The notes beneath the pieces were generated by a model. It was not told the origin of the DNA and ran no database searches. It saw only the letters and a program-made list of their open reading frames with translations. Shown here in pieces: positions 17,740 to 25,592 of a DNA stretch of 64,000 nucleotides. Where the stretch lies: the NCBI GenBank assembly GCA_902591185.1, contig CACIZU010000004.1, positions 1 through 64,000 on the forward strand, written 5' to 3'. The translations under genes were made by a program, and so were the position numbers. The number at the start of each line of letters is the position of its first letter. Positions within the stretch are counted from its first letter, which is position 1. Source of the stretch: an uncultured Pelagibacteraceae bacterium (GTDB lineage Bacteria; Pseudomonadota; Alphaproteobacteria; Pelagibacterales; Pelagibacteraceae).

Positions 17740-18690
17740 ATGCTTAAAGTCGCAATACTAGATGATTACCAAAACGTTTCACAGGAGTTTGTGGATTTAA
17801 AAAAATTATCAGGTAAATACGAATTTAAAATTTTCAGCAAACCGTTTTTAGATGAAGCAGAAGCAATTGAACAATTAGCTGATTTTGAAGCTTTATTGAT
17901 TATGCGGGAACGAACCCCAATTACTAAAAACTTAATTGATAAATTAAGCAACTTAAAATTCATTATAACTAGCGGTTTAAGAAACAAAGCGATTGATTTA
18001 GAAGCTACAAATAAAAGAAAAATCATAGTTTGTGGAACAGAGATTAATTCTAATCCTACCTGCGAGTTAACTTGGGCTTTAATTCTAGGTTTATCTAAAA
18101 ATTTGAAAACAGAAATTGATAATATGTACCAAGGATATTGGCAGACAACAGTTGGTTTTGAGCTTAAAGGAAAGATAATTGGTTTAATTGGGCTTGGAAA
18201 AGTGGGTTCACAGGTTGCTAAAATTGCAAATGCTTTTGGTATGCAAGTTATGGCCTGGAGTGAAAATTTAGATTTAGATAAATGCAAAGAGTTAAATGTT
18301 CTTCCATGTAGCAAAGAAGATTTAATTAAAACTTCAGACTATATTTCAATTCATGTTCAGGGAGGTGAGCGTTACAAAGACTGCATCACGATTAAAGAGT
18401 TTGATCAAATGAAGAAGACAGCTTTTTTAATTAATACTTCACGTGGTCCGATTGTAAATGAAGATGATTTAATTATTGCGTTATCAACTAATGTAATTAT
18501 GGGTGCTGGAATTGATGTTTATGAAAAAGAGCCTTTGCCTGAATCAAATAAATTAAGATTTTTACCAAATGCATTGCTTACTCCACACATTGGATATGTA
18601 ACAGCAGAAAATTATAGTATTTTTTATACACAAATGATTGAAGGTCTTGAAGCTTGTGTTAATGGAAAACCAATAAGAGTTATAGAATAA
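17740..18690 (+). CDS. D-2-hydroxyacid dehydrogenase family protein
   Basis: 316 residues. The NAD-binding Rossmann motif GLIGLGKVGSQVAKIANAFG lies near 150, and the family catalytic set is present: Arg in INTSRGPIVNE, Glu in GIDVYEKEPLP and His in LTPHIGYVT. Reduces or oxidises a 2-oxo/2-hydroxy acid with NAD(P). The substrate is unknown; a phosphoglycerate dehydrogenase role is less likely because no ACT domain is present. One base after the EamA gene and three before msrB. Confidence 0.88.
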   Translation: MLKVAILDDYQNVSQEFVDLKKLSGKYEFKIFSKPFLDEAEAIEQLADFEALLIMRERTPITKNLIDKLSNLKFIITSGLRNKAIDLEATNKRKIIVCGTEINSNPTCELTWALILGLSKNLKTEIDNMYQGYWQTTVGFELKGKIIGLIGLGKVGSQVAKIANAFGMQVMAWSENLDLDKCKELNVLPCSKEDLIKTSDYISIHVQGGERYKDCITIKEFDQMKKTAFLINTSRGPIVNEDDLIIALSTNVIMGAGIDVYEKEPLPESNKLRFLPNALLTPHIGYVTAENYSIFYTQMIEGLEACVNGKPIRVIE

Positions 18691-18693
18691 ATT

Positions 18694-19065
18694 ATGACAA
18701 AGAAAATTAACTCAAACCTTAGTGCTGAACAAAAGTTAGTTTTATTTGAGGATGGTACAGAAGCTCCAAATACTAGTGAATTAAATCATGAGAAAAGAGA
18801 AGGAAGCTTTCATTGTGCTAATTGCGGTGAAAAATTATTCGATTCAAATACTAAATACGAAAGCGGATCAGGCTGGCCATCTTTTTATCAATCTCTTCCA
18901 GATGTGTTTGAAACTAAAACTGATCATTTGTTAGGTTATGCAAGAACTGAGTATCACTGTAAAAAATGTGGAGGTCATCATGGTCACATCTTTGATGATG
19001 GACCCAACCCAACAGGTAAAAGATATTGTAATAATGGAGTTTGTTTAGTTTTTAAACCAAAATAA
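18694..19065 (+). CDS. msrB: peptide-methionine (R)-S-oxide reductase MsrB
   Basis: 123 residues covering the whole MsrB domain. Two zinc CxxC pairs (CANC, CKKC), the core YESGSGWPSFYQ, HHGHIFDDGP and the catalytic Cys in GKRYCNNG are all present. Repairs methionine R-sulfoxide in proteins using thioredoxin. No signal peptide, so cytoplasmic. Third gene of a tight group with the EamA transporter and dehydrogenase. Confidence 0.93.
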   Translation: MTKKINSNLSAEQKLVLFEDGTEAPNTSELNHEKREGSFHCANCGEKLFDSNTKYESGSGWPSFYQSLPDVFETKTDHLLGYARTEYHCKKCGGHHGHIFDDGPNPTGKRYCNNGVCLVFKPK

Positions 19066-19222
19066 ATTATTGAATTTATAAACTTAAAATAGGTTTTATT
19101 TTTCTTAACGTTTAGACAAAACACAAAGATTAAGAGATGTTTGGGAAAAATTACTTATTTATTAAGATTATTTATCAATATTAATGAAAGACAAAGACAA
19201 CAAATAATACTAAAAATAGGTA

Positions 19223-19238
19223 ATATATATATATATAT
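19223..19238 (+). repeat. (AT)8 microsatellite running into a start codon
   Basis: Eight AT units, the last of which supplies the AT of the ATG start (19237) of the inverse-autotransporter gene. The nearest Shine-Dalgarno-like AGG (19218-19220) lies directly upstream, so the repeat forms the whole RBS-to-start spacer. Loss or gain of units would change that spacing. Confidence 0.9.
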
Positions 19239-20157
19239 GAAAATTTTACGTTATATTTTGCCTGCAACTTTTAGTTTGCTAATTGTTACTAGCGTTGGTT
19301 CTGAAGATCTTAAGGCTAAAGCTTCAAGTAAACTCTCAGCACTAAAAGATAGCAAAATTAACGCTTTAAGTAATCAAATTTCAGAAAATATAGTTTCTTT
19401 TGCAGAAGAACATTTTGAAAATATGAAATATTTAGATTTTACAATTAATACTCAAGAAGAATTAAAACCAACTTTTAGTATTATGAGTGTGAGTGAAATC
19501 ATGAAAATAGACTCTGGTACTATTTTCAATCAAACAAGTATTAATACTCATGATGGTGACGAAACTATTAATATTGGTTTTGGAACGAGAAAATTATTAA
19601 ATGAAAATACTTTAATGTTAGGAGCTAATGCTTTTTATGATCATCAATTAACAGAAAGCCATGAAAGAGTTGGTGCAGGCGCTGAAGCAATTTCAAGCAT
19701 ATTTGATGTAAGAGCAAATTATTATAATGCAATTAGTGGAAGAAAAACAAATTCTGAAGGAGTTGTTGAATTAGCAATGGATGGTTGGGATCTAAGAGGA
19801 GACTATCATTTACCAATTGAAAATGATGTAAATCTTTTTATCAGTGCATTTGAATTTAAAAACCCTGAAGATGATAGCACATTTGAACATAGAGGAAATA
19901 AATTTGGTGCTGATGCAAAATTAGGTAATTTTGCAATAGAAGCAGGTTATATGGATGACAATGAAGACAATGACTCTTGGTATGGAAATATCAAATATGT
20001 TGTAAACTTTGGTGGTTCTGATGAGCAAAAAACTAATACTTCAAATTCCAACACTTTAACAGATGTTAGTGCTCAACTTTATCAACCTGTAAAACGTGAA
20101 AACAAAATCAGAGTGGTTAAAATTGAAGCTTCAGGAGTAGTAGCCAGTGGGTTCTAA
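19237..20157 (+). CDS. inverse autotransporter (intimin/invasin-type) beta-barrel without passenger
   Basis: 306 residues from ATG 19237; the frame is open further up, but the N-terminus MKILRYILPATFSLLIV is a clean signal peptide. A helical stretch (25-75) precedes the intimin-type barrel: INIGFGTRKLL, LMLGANAFYDHQ (about 125), ANYYNAISGRK, DGWDLRGDYHLP (about 184), and the closing LYQPVKRENKIRV (about 282), which in intimins leads into the passenger. Here only about a dozen residues follow, so no Ig-like or lectin passenger exists. The next gene starts inside its 3' end and encodes a secreted protein. Confidence 0.8.
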   Translation: MKILRYILPATFSLLIVTSVGSEDLKAKASSKLSALKDSKINALSNQISENIVSFAEEHFENMKYLDFTINTQEELKPTFSIMSVSEIMKIDSGTIFNQTSINTHDGDETINIGFGTRKLLNENTLMLGANAFYDHQLTESHERVGAGAEAISSIFDVRANYYNAISGRKTNSEGVVELAMDGWDLRGDYHLPIENDVNLFISAFEFKNPEDDSTFEHRGNKFGADAKLGNFAIEAGYMDDNEDNDSWYGNIKYVVNFGGSDEQKTNTSNSNTLTDVSAQLYQPVKRENKIRVVKIEASGVVASGF

Positions 20158-21253
20158 AATAATTAATAAATTATCATTCTATATGATTGTGATAACACTA
20201 AGTGTTGTTTTCAATTTGTTAACACAATCTTCTAGTGAAGCCGGTGCAACAGGATGTGCAAAAAATGGTGCTGATACAGCAATTTTAGTAACACCTGGTG
20301 ACGACAAACCATTTGCTTTAGCCGGCACGACTACTTACGATCAAGATCAATGTAGTCAAGAACCAATGTACTACAAAGTTAAATTCTTTAAAGTTGCACT
20401 ATGTTCAAGCGATCCTTATAAGAATACTGCAGACCCAGATTTTTCATCTTGTACAAATATATTTAATGATACAAGTGGAGTGGAAAAAGTTCTTCGACCC
20501 GATCAGGATACTAATCTTTTAGATGACGATTTACTACTTAATGTAGGTAGCTATCCTTATTTAGTAGTTATAGTTGACAATCATTTAAATATTAAACATA
20601 GACAACAATATGTTTTAGCAAGCGATCATTCTGAAGGAGCTACTATTCTTGGTAACGCTTCTGGAGAAGGAGATTGGTGTTGGACAATAGCAGCAGTCAC
20701 TACCTATACGAATTTTATAGCGGATGGTAATGGAAACAACTGGCCAACTAGTTATAACACTGCTCATGGTGTGACTTTGGTAGAAAGTGGAACAGGTACA
20801 ACAAATGCACGATTGAAATGTGGTAGTAGTAAGCCAGGTCTTGCTGCTATGGCTTATGCAACAGAAATAATTGATGATCTTGCAGAAAATCCTGATTCAG
20901 AGGACTTTCAAGCTAGTTCTGGAGCTAATTATGAAGGAGATCCTGATGGTGATACTAGACTTAGCGGAATAACAATGGCACAAAATTTACTTCAAATAGA
21001 TAATACTTCTATTGCTACTACTGGAAATAATGCACGAAGATTAGTGAGTTATTTTAAGTATGATGACCCAGTAACAATTACTGAAAATACAGTTGGCTTT
21101 AAATTAAGATTTAACACTTATTCATCTGTCTCAATTGATATGGCTGTAGATACTGGTGATGGCAATAAGATTTATGGAGCAAAAATGGGCGCAGATGCAT
21201 TTGTGATACAAGTTCAGACCAAAACAAAACGTGCTAGAGGCACTTGGAGATAA
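20147..21253 (+). CDS. secreted protein of unknown function, coupled to the barrel gene
   Basis: 368 residues starting at GTG 20147, with AGGAG about nine bases upstream, overlapping the barrel gene by 11 bases in another frame. The N-terminus (KIINKLSFYMIVITLSVVFNLL ... SSSEAGA) looks like a signal peptide or anchor. The mature part is acidic, with several Cys (GATGCAKNG, CSQEP, CSSDP, CTNIF, GDWCW, LKCGS) and many Asp/Gly loops such as DPDGDTRL that could bind calcium. No known domain recognised. Tight coupling to the passenger-less barrel suggests they act together; this is inference. Confidence 0.6.
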   Translation: MGSKIINKLSFYMIVITLSVVFNLLTQSSSEAGATGCAKNGADTAILVTPGDDKPFALAGTTTYDQDQCSQEPMYYKVKFFKVALCSSDPYKNTADPDFSSCTNIFNDTSGVEKVLRPDQDTNLLDDDLLLNVGSYPYLVVIVDNHLNIKHRQQYVLASDHSEGATILGNASGEGDWCWTIAAVTTYTNFIADGNGNNWPTSYNTAHGVTLVESGTGTTNARLKCGSSKPGLAAMAYATEIIDDLAENPDSEDFQASSGANYEGDPDGDTRLSGITMAQNLLQIDNTSIATTGNNARRLVSYFKYDDPVTITENTVGFKLRFNTYSSVSIDMAVDTGDGNKIYGAKMGADAFVIQVQTKTKRARGTWR

Positions 21254-21265
21254 GCTCAATGTGTT

Positions 21266-22591
21266 ATGAGTTTGCAACAATCAACTATACTTAAAAAGTT
21301 ATTAATTATTTTTATTTTTATAATTTTTAATAACAAACCTTCTTTAGCTGAGGTTACATTTCAAGAAATTTTAGAAAATCCAGGTGATTTAGAAATCAAT
21401 CTAAAATATGCATCAGAACAAGAAGCTTTAGGAAGATATAAGGCAACTTTATCTACATTAGAGAGATTAAATATGCTTTATCCCGTTAATACAGATATCA
21501 AACTTTATCTAATTTCAATTTTATTAAAAATGGATTCAGAAGCAAAATTGCAGCTAATGATAGAGACGATGTTGCAAGATCCAAATACTACAAAAGAAAC
21601 TAGAGATTATATTGAAGGAATTTTAAAAACTATAAGAGATCAATCAAAACCAGAACCTAAATGGTTTGCTTATCTAGATGTTAATTATATGCAAACAGAT
21701 AATTCTAACATTGACGGGGTATCAAAATCTGGAAATCTTTTTGCAAAAGATAATGTCAGTGAATTTGTTGGTTTAAAATATGATAAAACTTATTCTAGAG
21801 GTGGGTCTATTACTGTTGGTAAAAATTTAAACGCAACTTCTGCAATTAGTTTTAATGGGTCTTTAAGCATTAATACTCAAAATAAAGGTGAGGAAAATGA
21901 AAGTGATTTAGCCTCAGGCTCAATTAGTTATTCTAAAATATTAGGTAAGCATTTTCTTCTTCCTTATGTTTTTTACTCGAACTCAAATGAAAGGTTTACT
22001 GCTGATTTAAGCACAAAAGGAATTGGCTTTAACAACACTTATAATATTAATCAAAATAACAGTATTAGTTATAGTTCGAGTTTTAGTACCACTGATTACA
22101 ATGAAAAAGCTTCTAATAATGAGGACAGTCCTCAAGATGCTAACAATGATATTTACTCTGCTAGTATTGGTTATAATTATAGTTTTTCAGACGTAAACTT
22201 AATAAGTTCTAAGATTTCATATACTGAAAAACATGCTCTAAAAGATTATAATGCATACACAGGACCAGGTTTTAATATTGGTTTTACTCGAGTTTTACCT
22301 CTTGGAACTTTAAAATTAGAAAAAACATTTCAGACCAACACTTTTGAAGCAAAAAATACATTCATTCACTCAACAATTAATAGAGAAGATGATATTGAAA
22401 CTTCTCAAATCCAATTATCTGGTAGAATTACCCAACTTCTACCATTCATGAAAAAATTTGATCCAGAAAATAAAATTTTTTATAATCTTAAATATACAGA
22501 AATTGACTCTGACTCGACCCTATTAAACAATACTGCTATAAGAAAAAATACTAGCTTTAATATAATAAAAAGGTTTTCGTTATATGAATAA
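21266..22591 (+). CDS. helical-repeat plus outer-membrane beta-barrel protein (Slam/DUF560-like architecture)
   Basis: 441 residues. A signal peptide (to about residue 29) precedes a TPR-like helical part (30-125: NLKYASEQEALGRYKATLSTLERLNMLYP). After residue 135 come repeated amphipathic strands (FAYLDVNYMQTDNSNIDG ... VSEFVGLKYDKTYS ... GSISYSKIL ... SIGYNYSF ...), the pattern of a large outer-membrane barrel. TPR plus C-terminal barrel is the layout of surface lipoprotein assembly modifiers (Slam, DUF560), but sequence identity was not tested. It overlaps the FecR gene by eight bases. Confidence 0.6.
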   Translation: MSLQQSTILKKLLIIFIFIIFNNKPSLAEVTFQEILENPGDLEINLKYASEQEALGRYKATLSTLERLNMLYPVNTDIKLYLISILLKMDSEAKLQLMIETMLQDPNTTKETRDYIEGILKTIRDQSKPEPKWFAYLDVNYMQTDNSNIDGVSKSGNLFAKDNVSEFVGLKYDKTYSRGGSITVGKNLNATSAISFNGSLSINTQNKGEENESDLASGSISYSKILGKHFLLPYVFYSNSNERFTADLSTKGIGFNNTYNINQNNSISYSSSFSTTDYNEKASNNEDSPQDANNDIYSASIGYNYSFSDVNLISSKISYTEKHALKDYNAYTGPGFNIGFTRVLPLGTLKLEKTFQTNTFEAKNTFIHSTINREDDIETSQIQLSGRITQLLPFMKKFDPENKIFYNLKYTEIDSDSTLLNNTAIRKNTSFNIIKRFSLYE

Positions 22592-23159
22592 AATTAAAAT
22601 TTTAATCATTTCAGTAGTTTTATCTTTATTTTCTATTTCTATAGGATCTGCTAATGAGTTTATAGGAGTAATCGCAGCAGGGGTTGGGGATATTTTAAAT
22701 CAAAAAAATGAAAAGCTTTCAACAGGTTCAAAAATATATTTTGGTGATACAATTATTGTTAAAGCACAATCGAATGCACAAATACTTCTTTTAGACGAAA
22801 CTACATTAACGATTGGTGAAAAATCTGAGATTACTATTGATGAATTTGTTTATGATCCTCAGTCTAAGGTTGGTAAGATTGTATCTAATATTAAAATTGG
22901 AACAGTAAGAATTATTACTGGAGAAATTAGTAAAAAAAATCCAGATAATTTAGAAGTCAATGTTCCAACAGGTTCAGTTGGCGCAAGAGGAACAGAGTTT
23001 GTTGTTGTAACTGAATCAGATAAAAAAAGTACAGTTGTACTTCTTGGTCCTGGTAAGAAAAATTCTCTTGGAATGATGGCAGGTACACTTAATGTTTCTG
23101 ATGGTTTAAATACTGTAAATATTTCAACTCCAGGATTTCAATCGGTGGTATTTAAATGA
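22584..23159 (+). CDS. FecR-domain periplasmic protein
   Basis: 191 residues: a signal peptide (cleavage near SANE, residue 24), then one FecR domain. LSTGSKIYFGDTIIVKAQSNAQILLLDETTLTIGEKSEI and VNVPTGSVGARGTEFVV are the family core (the TPxAxxGVRGTEF region). There is no ECF sigma factor next to it and no cytoplasmic part, so it is not a classical FecR anti-sigma regulator. Stand-alone FecR domains often accompany surface or polysaccharide export genes. Overlaps both neighbours (eight and four bases). Confidence 0.85.
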   Translation: MNKIKILIISVVLSLFSISIGSANEFIGVIAAGVGDILNQKNEKLSTGSKIYFGDTIIVKAQSNAQILLLDETTLTIGEKSEITIDEFVYDPQSKVGKIVSNIKIGTVRIITGEISKKNPDNLEVNVPTGSVGARGTEFVVVTESDKKSTVVLLGPGKKNSLGMMAGTLNVSDGLNTVNISTPGFQSVVFK

Positions 23160-24199
23160 AAAAAATAAATTGTTTATTGTGTACAATAATTTTATTGTCT
23201 TTGAGTAGTGCTTCTGTTTTAGCTGATGTGACTGCAAGCACTCCAACTAATTTAATTCAAAAAATAGCTAGTGCCACTAGCTATACTTCAACAAGTCAAA
23301 GTAGTGCACAAAATGTTAATGTAATTCAAAATACTACAAGCAAAGTTATTGATGGCAAAAAATTAAGAAAAACGGTGGAGCAAGATGCAAAAACATTTGG
23401 TTTATTGGTTAATGAGGCAGCACTTGCTAGAGAGTCTGGCGTAGCTAGTACAAACAAACAAATGGTTCAAATTGGTGGACCAAAAAATTTATATGAAGGA
23501 AGAGAAGATCTGGAGCCTACTTTAGATACAATTGTTTATGACACTGGTCTTATGACTTTAACCAAAGAAGGTGGACATTATAATGATGATAGTTCTAACA
23601 CAATTTTTGATACAACATCAGGAGCACAACAGGCAAGAGTAAAAGTATATGTTGATTTTAAAAGAAAAGTTTTATGGGGAGATGTTGAATCTAGAATTAC
23701 CTTAAGTGGAGCTTCTCAAATGACTAATACATATACAGGAGGTTCTGCAGCAATTACTTCTTTGCCAGTAGATAAAGAATTAATTCATACAGTTAGTGGT
23801 TCAACTAAACTAGCTTTAGATAGAACTGCTACTCCATCTTTAAATGGTGACGCGGAACCTTATGCATATTTAAAAAATACAAATAATTTTTTAAACAGTT
23901 TATTAGATGCTAATGGTGACATTGCATCTTATAACCCTACTTTTGCTGATGATGATATGGCTGATATGGTTAAAAATGTAGCTCATGGAACAGATGGAGA
24001 TGGAAATGTTTTGGTTCAAGCTAGATTTACAACAACAGGATCTGGAACACCAGGAAAATCTGTAGCATCTTTTGAAGCTTCTAATGCAGCTTCGTGTGGA
24101 TCTTCGTGTAGTGCGTCAGAACAAAATACATTTAAGGATAGCGTAGTAAGATATAGTGCAACTGTTGAAACAACTGCCACCAAGTATAAAGCTGAATAA
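23156..24199 (+). CDS. secreted protein of unknown function, last gene of surface cluster
   Basis: 347 residues with signal peptide (MKKINCLLCTIILLSLSSASVLA). Mature N-terminus is Ser/Thr-rich and probably extended. From about 150 there is a beta-rich region containing ARVKVYVDFKRKVLWGDVESRITLSG, which resembles the alternating strands of small lipocalin/TbpB-like barrels. A CGSSCSASE pair of Cys lies near 320. No family identified. Overlaps the FecR gene by four bases. If the barrel protein two genes upstream is Slam-like, this would be the natural cargo, although it lacks a lipobox. Confidence 0.55.
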   Translation: MKKINCLLCTIILLSLSSASVLADVTASTPTNLIQKIASATSYTSTSQSSAQNVNVIQNTTSKVIDGKKLRKTVEQDAKTFGLLVNEAALARESGVASTNKQMVQIGGPKNLYEGREDLEPTLDTIVYDTGLMTLTKEGGHYNDDSSNTIFDTTSGAQQARVKVYVDFKRKVLWGDVESRITLSGASQMTNTYTGGSAAITSLPVDKELIHTVSGSTKLALDRTATPSLNGDAEPYAYLKNTNNFLNSLLDANGDIASYNPTFADDDMADMVKNVAHGTDGDGNVLVQARFTTTGSGTPGKSVASFEASNAASCGSSCSASEQNTFKDSVVRYSATVETTATKYKAE

Positions 24200-24206
24200 A
24201 ATTAAT

Positions 24207-24461
24207 TTATTTTAAAAGATCTTGTAATTTATTTTCTTTTTCTAGAGCTCTTACTTCATCATAACCACCAATGTGTTTATCATCAAAAAATATTTGTGGG
24301 ATAGTTCTTTTACCATTAGCTTTTTTAATCATCTCATCCATTGCACCGTCAACTATTGAAATATCTATTTCATTATAAGTCGCGTTGTTTCTAGTTAACA
24401 ATCTTTTTGCTGCATCGCAATAATTACAGAACGGACCTGTATAAATAGTAATATTTTTCAT
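24207..24461 (-). CDS. grxC: glutaredoxin 3
   Basis: 84 residues, the usual length. Active site is CNYC (CPYC in most glutaredoxins), in GPFCNYCDAAKRLL. The substrate-binding TIPQIFFDDKHIGGYDEV with cis-Pro and GGYDE is intact. Glutathione-dependent disulfide reductase in the cytoplasm. Convergent with the surface cluster, only seven bases away; upstream in the same direction lies a broken DUF2805-like gene. Confidence 0.93.
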   Translation of the reverse strand: MKNITIYTGPFCNYCDAAKRLLTRNNATYNEIDISIVDGAMDEMIKKANGKRTIPQIFFDDKHIGGYDEVRALEKENKLQDLLK

Positions 24462-24464
24462 GGG

Positions 24465-24760
24465 TTATAAATAGTCACCTTTTTTAATTTTACTAGTTAT
24501 TAATTTTCTAGAGTATTCAAATTTTTTTCTATGTTTTATATTTTTTTGATTTACTCGTTTTTTCCACGATCTAAATGATGCAGGTTTTACAGATCTTCTC
24601 ATAATTCTAATTACTTCAGATTCTGATTGGCCTGTTTTTTTTCTATTTCTTCAAAAGTGATACGGTTAGCCCAAGCAGCCCAAATAACCCAATCTGGGTC
24701 TTTTAAATCTGGCTCAGGATTTTTGACTTTAATGATAGGAGTGTGACCTTTTTTTTTCAT
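24465..24760 (-). pseudogene. DUF2805/TIGR03643-like gene, frameshifted in an A8 run
   Basis: From ATG 24760 (AAAGGA nine bases upstream) the frame encodes ...DPDWVIWAAWANRITFEEIEKK and then leaves register at a run of eight A (24635-24642, minus strand). The +1 frame continues in family style: TGQSESEVIRIMRRSVKPASFRSWKKRV ... KHRKKFEYSRKL, ending at TAA 24465. One extra A would restore about 98 codons. DUF2805 proteins are small, basic, of unknown function, often near photolyase genes. This may be true decay, a sequencing or assembly error, or slippage. The open frame also extends upstream through other A/T homopolymers. Confidence 0.7.
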
Positions 24761-24879
24761 AAATCCTTTATATTTGAAAAAAAATTTTAATGCATTTTTT
24801 TTTGACCATGATAATATAGTTCTGATAGTCCATCTTAGCCATCTTTAGCTCCCGGTTTTTTTGGACTATCTGCCTCAAA

Positions 24880-25494
24880 ATGTACCCCTTAAATTATTTT
24901 CTATTTTTACAGATTATTTTATTTTTATTTATAACTCCAGGAACTCCTAGAATTGTAATTATTTCTTATTCTATGAATTATGGAGTTCAAAAATGTATTT
25001 GGACTGCATTAGGAGATATAACTGCAAACTTTATTCAAGCAACATTAGTTATTTTTGTAATTGGTTCCTTTTTTTCAGATAATCCAAATTTTCTAAATAC
25101 TTTTAAATGGGTTGGCGTAACATATATTTTGTATCTAGCTTATGATCTTTATAAATCAAAACCTAAGGACGTAAGTTCTGATAACACTTCATCAAAAAGT
25201 TTATTTTCATTTTTTAGAGATGGATTTTTGGTAGCAGGCACAAGCCCTAAAGCTTGGATGTTTTTTCCTTTTATTTTTCCTCAGTTTATAGATTTTAATT
25301 CTAATTATATTATTCAATTCTTAATTTTAATTACAACTTATGTTGTTTTAGATTTTTTATCTCTTGTTGGTTATGCAATTCTTGCAAATAAATTAATAGT
25401 TTGGTTAAAAGCAAATCCAAAGATAATAAACACAATTTCCGCGTGTGTTTTAATTATAATAGCAATGATTATTGGAATTAATCAGCAATATTAA
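24880..25494 (+). CDS. LysE/RhtB-family amino-acid exporter
   Basis: 204 residues, family length, with about six membrane helices. The N-terminal LFLFITPGTPRIVIISYSMNYG corresponds to the LxxTPGPN motif of LysE/RhtB, and a second family feature is DGFLVAGTSPKAWMFF (the NPK segment, here SPK). Probably exports an amino acid or similar small solute. The start region has no Shine-Dalgarno sequence, and on the opposite strand overlaps a short leftover-like coding fragment. Confidence 0.85.
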   Translation: MYPLNYFLFLQIILFLFITPGTPRIVIISYSMNYGVQKCIWTALGDITANFIQATLVIFVIGSFFSDNPNFLNTFKWVGVTYILYLAYDLYKSKPKDVSSDNTSSKSLFSFFRDGFLVAGTSPKAWMFFPFIFPQFIDFNSNYIIQFLILITTYVVLDFLSLVGYAILANKLIVWLKANPKIINTISACVLIIIAMIIGINQQY

Positions 25495-25551
25495 TATTTA
25501 GCATAGGACAATTGTGCAATCAGCATGTTGTTTTTTTAATCAATTAATAGT

Positions 25552-25563
25552 TTAATCGATTAA
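25552..25563. promoter_or_regulatory. 12-base perfect palindrome upstream of binding-protein gene
   Basis: TTAATCGATTAA, 30 bases before the start of the first ABC binding-protein gene, within a stretch rich in ATTAAT repeats. It could be an operator for an Lrp-type or other dimeric regulator, but such palindromes arise easily in AT-rich DNA. The gene itself has a good RBS (AAAGGAAAT). Confidence 0.3.
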
Positions 25564-25592
25564 TAATTAATTAATAACTAAAGGAAATAAAC

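Noticed and set aside
17766-18314. 182-codon minus-strand open frame under the hydroxyacid dehydrogenase
   Set aside because: The plus-strand gene has an intact Rossmann motif and catalytic residues; the antisense frame has none.
19137-19236. Upstream start (TTG 19141) for the inverse autotransporter
   Set aside because: It would add 32 charged residues ahead of a clean signal peptide and read through the AT repeat; ATG 19237 gives a normal secretory N-terminus.
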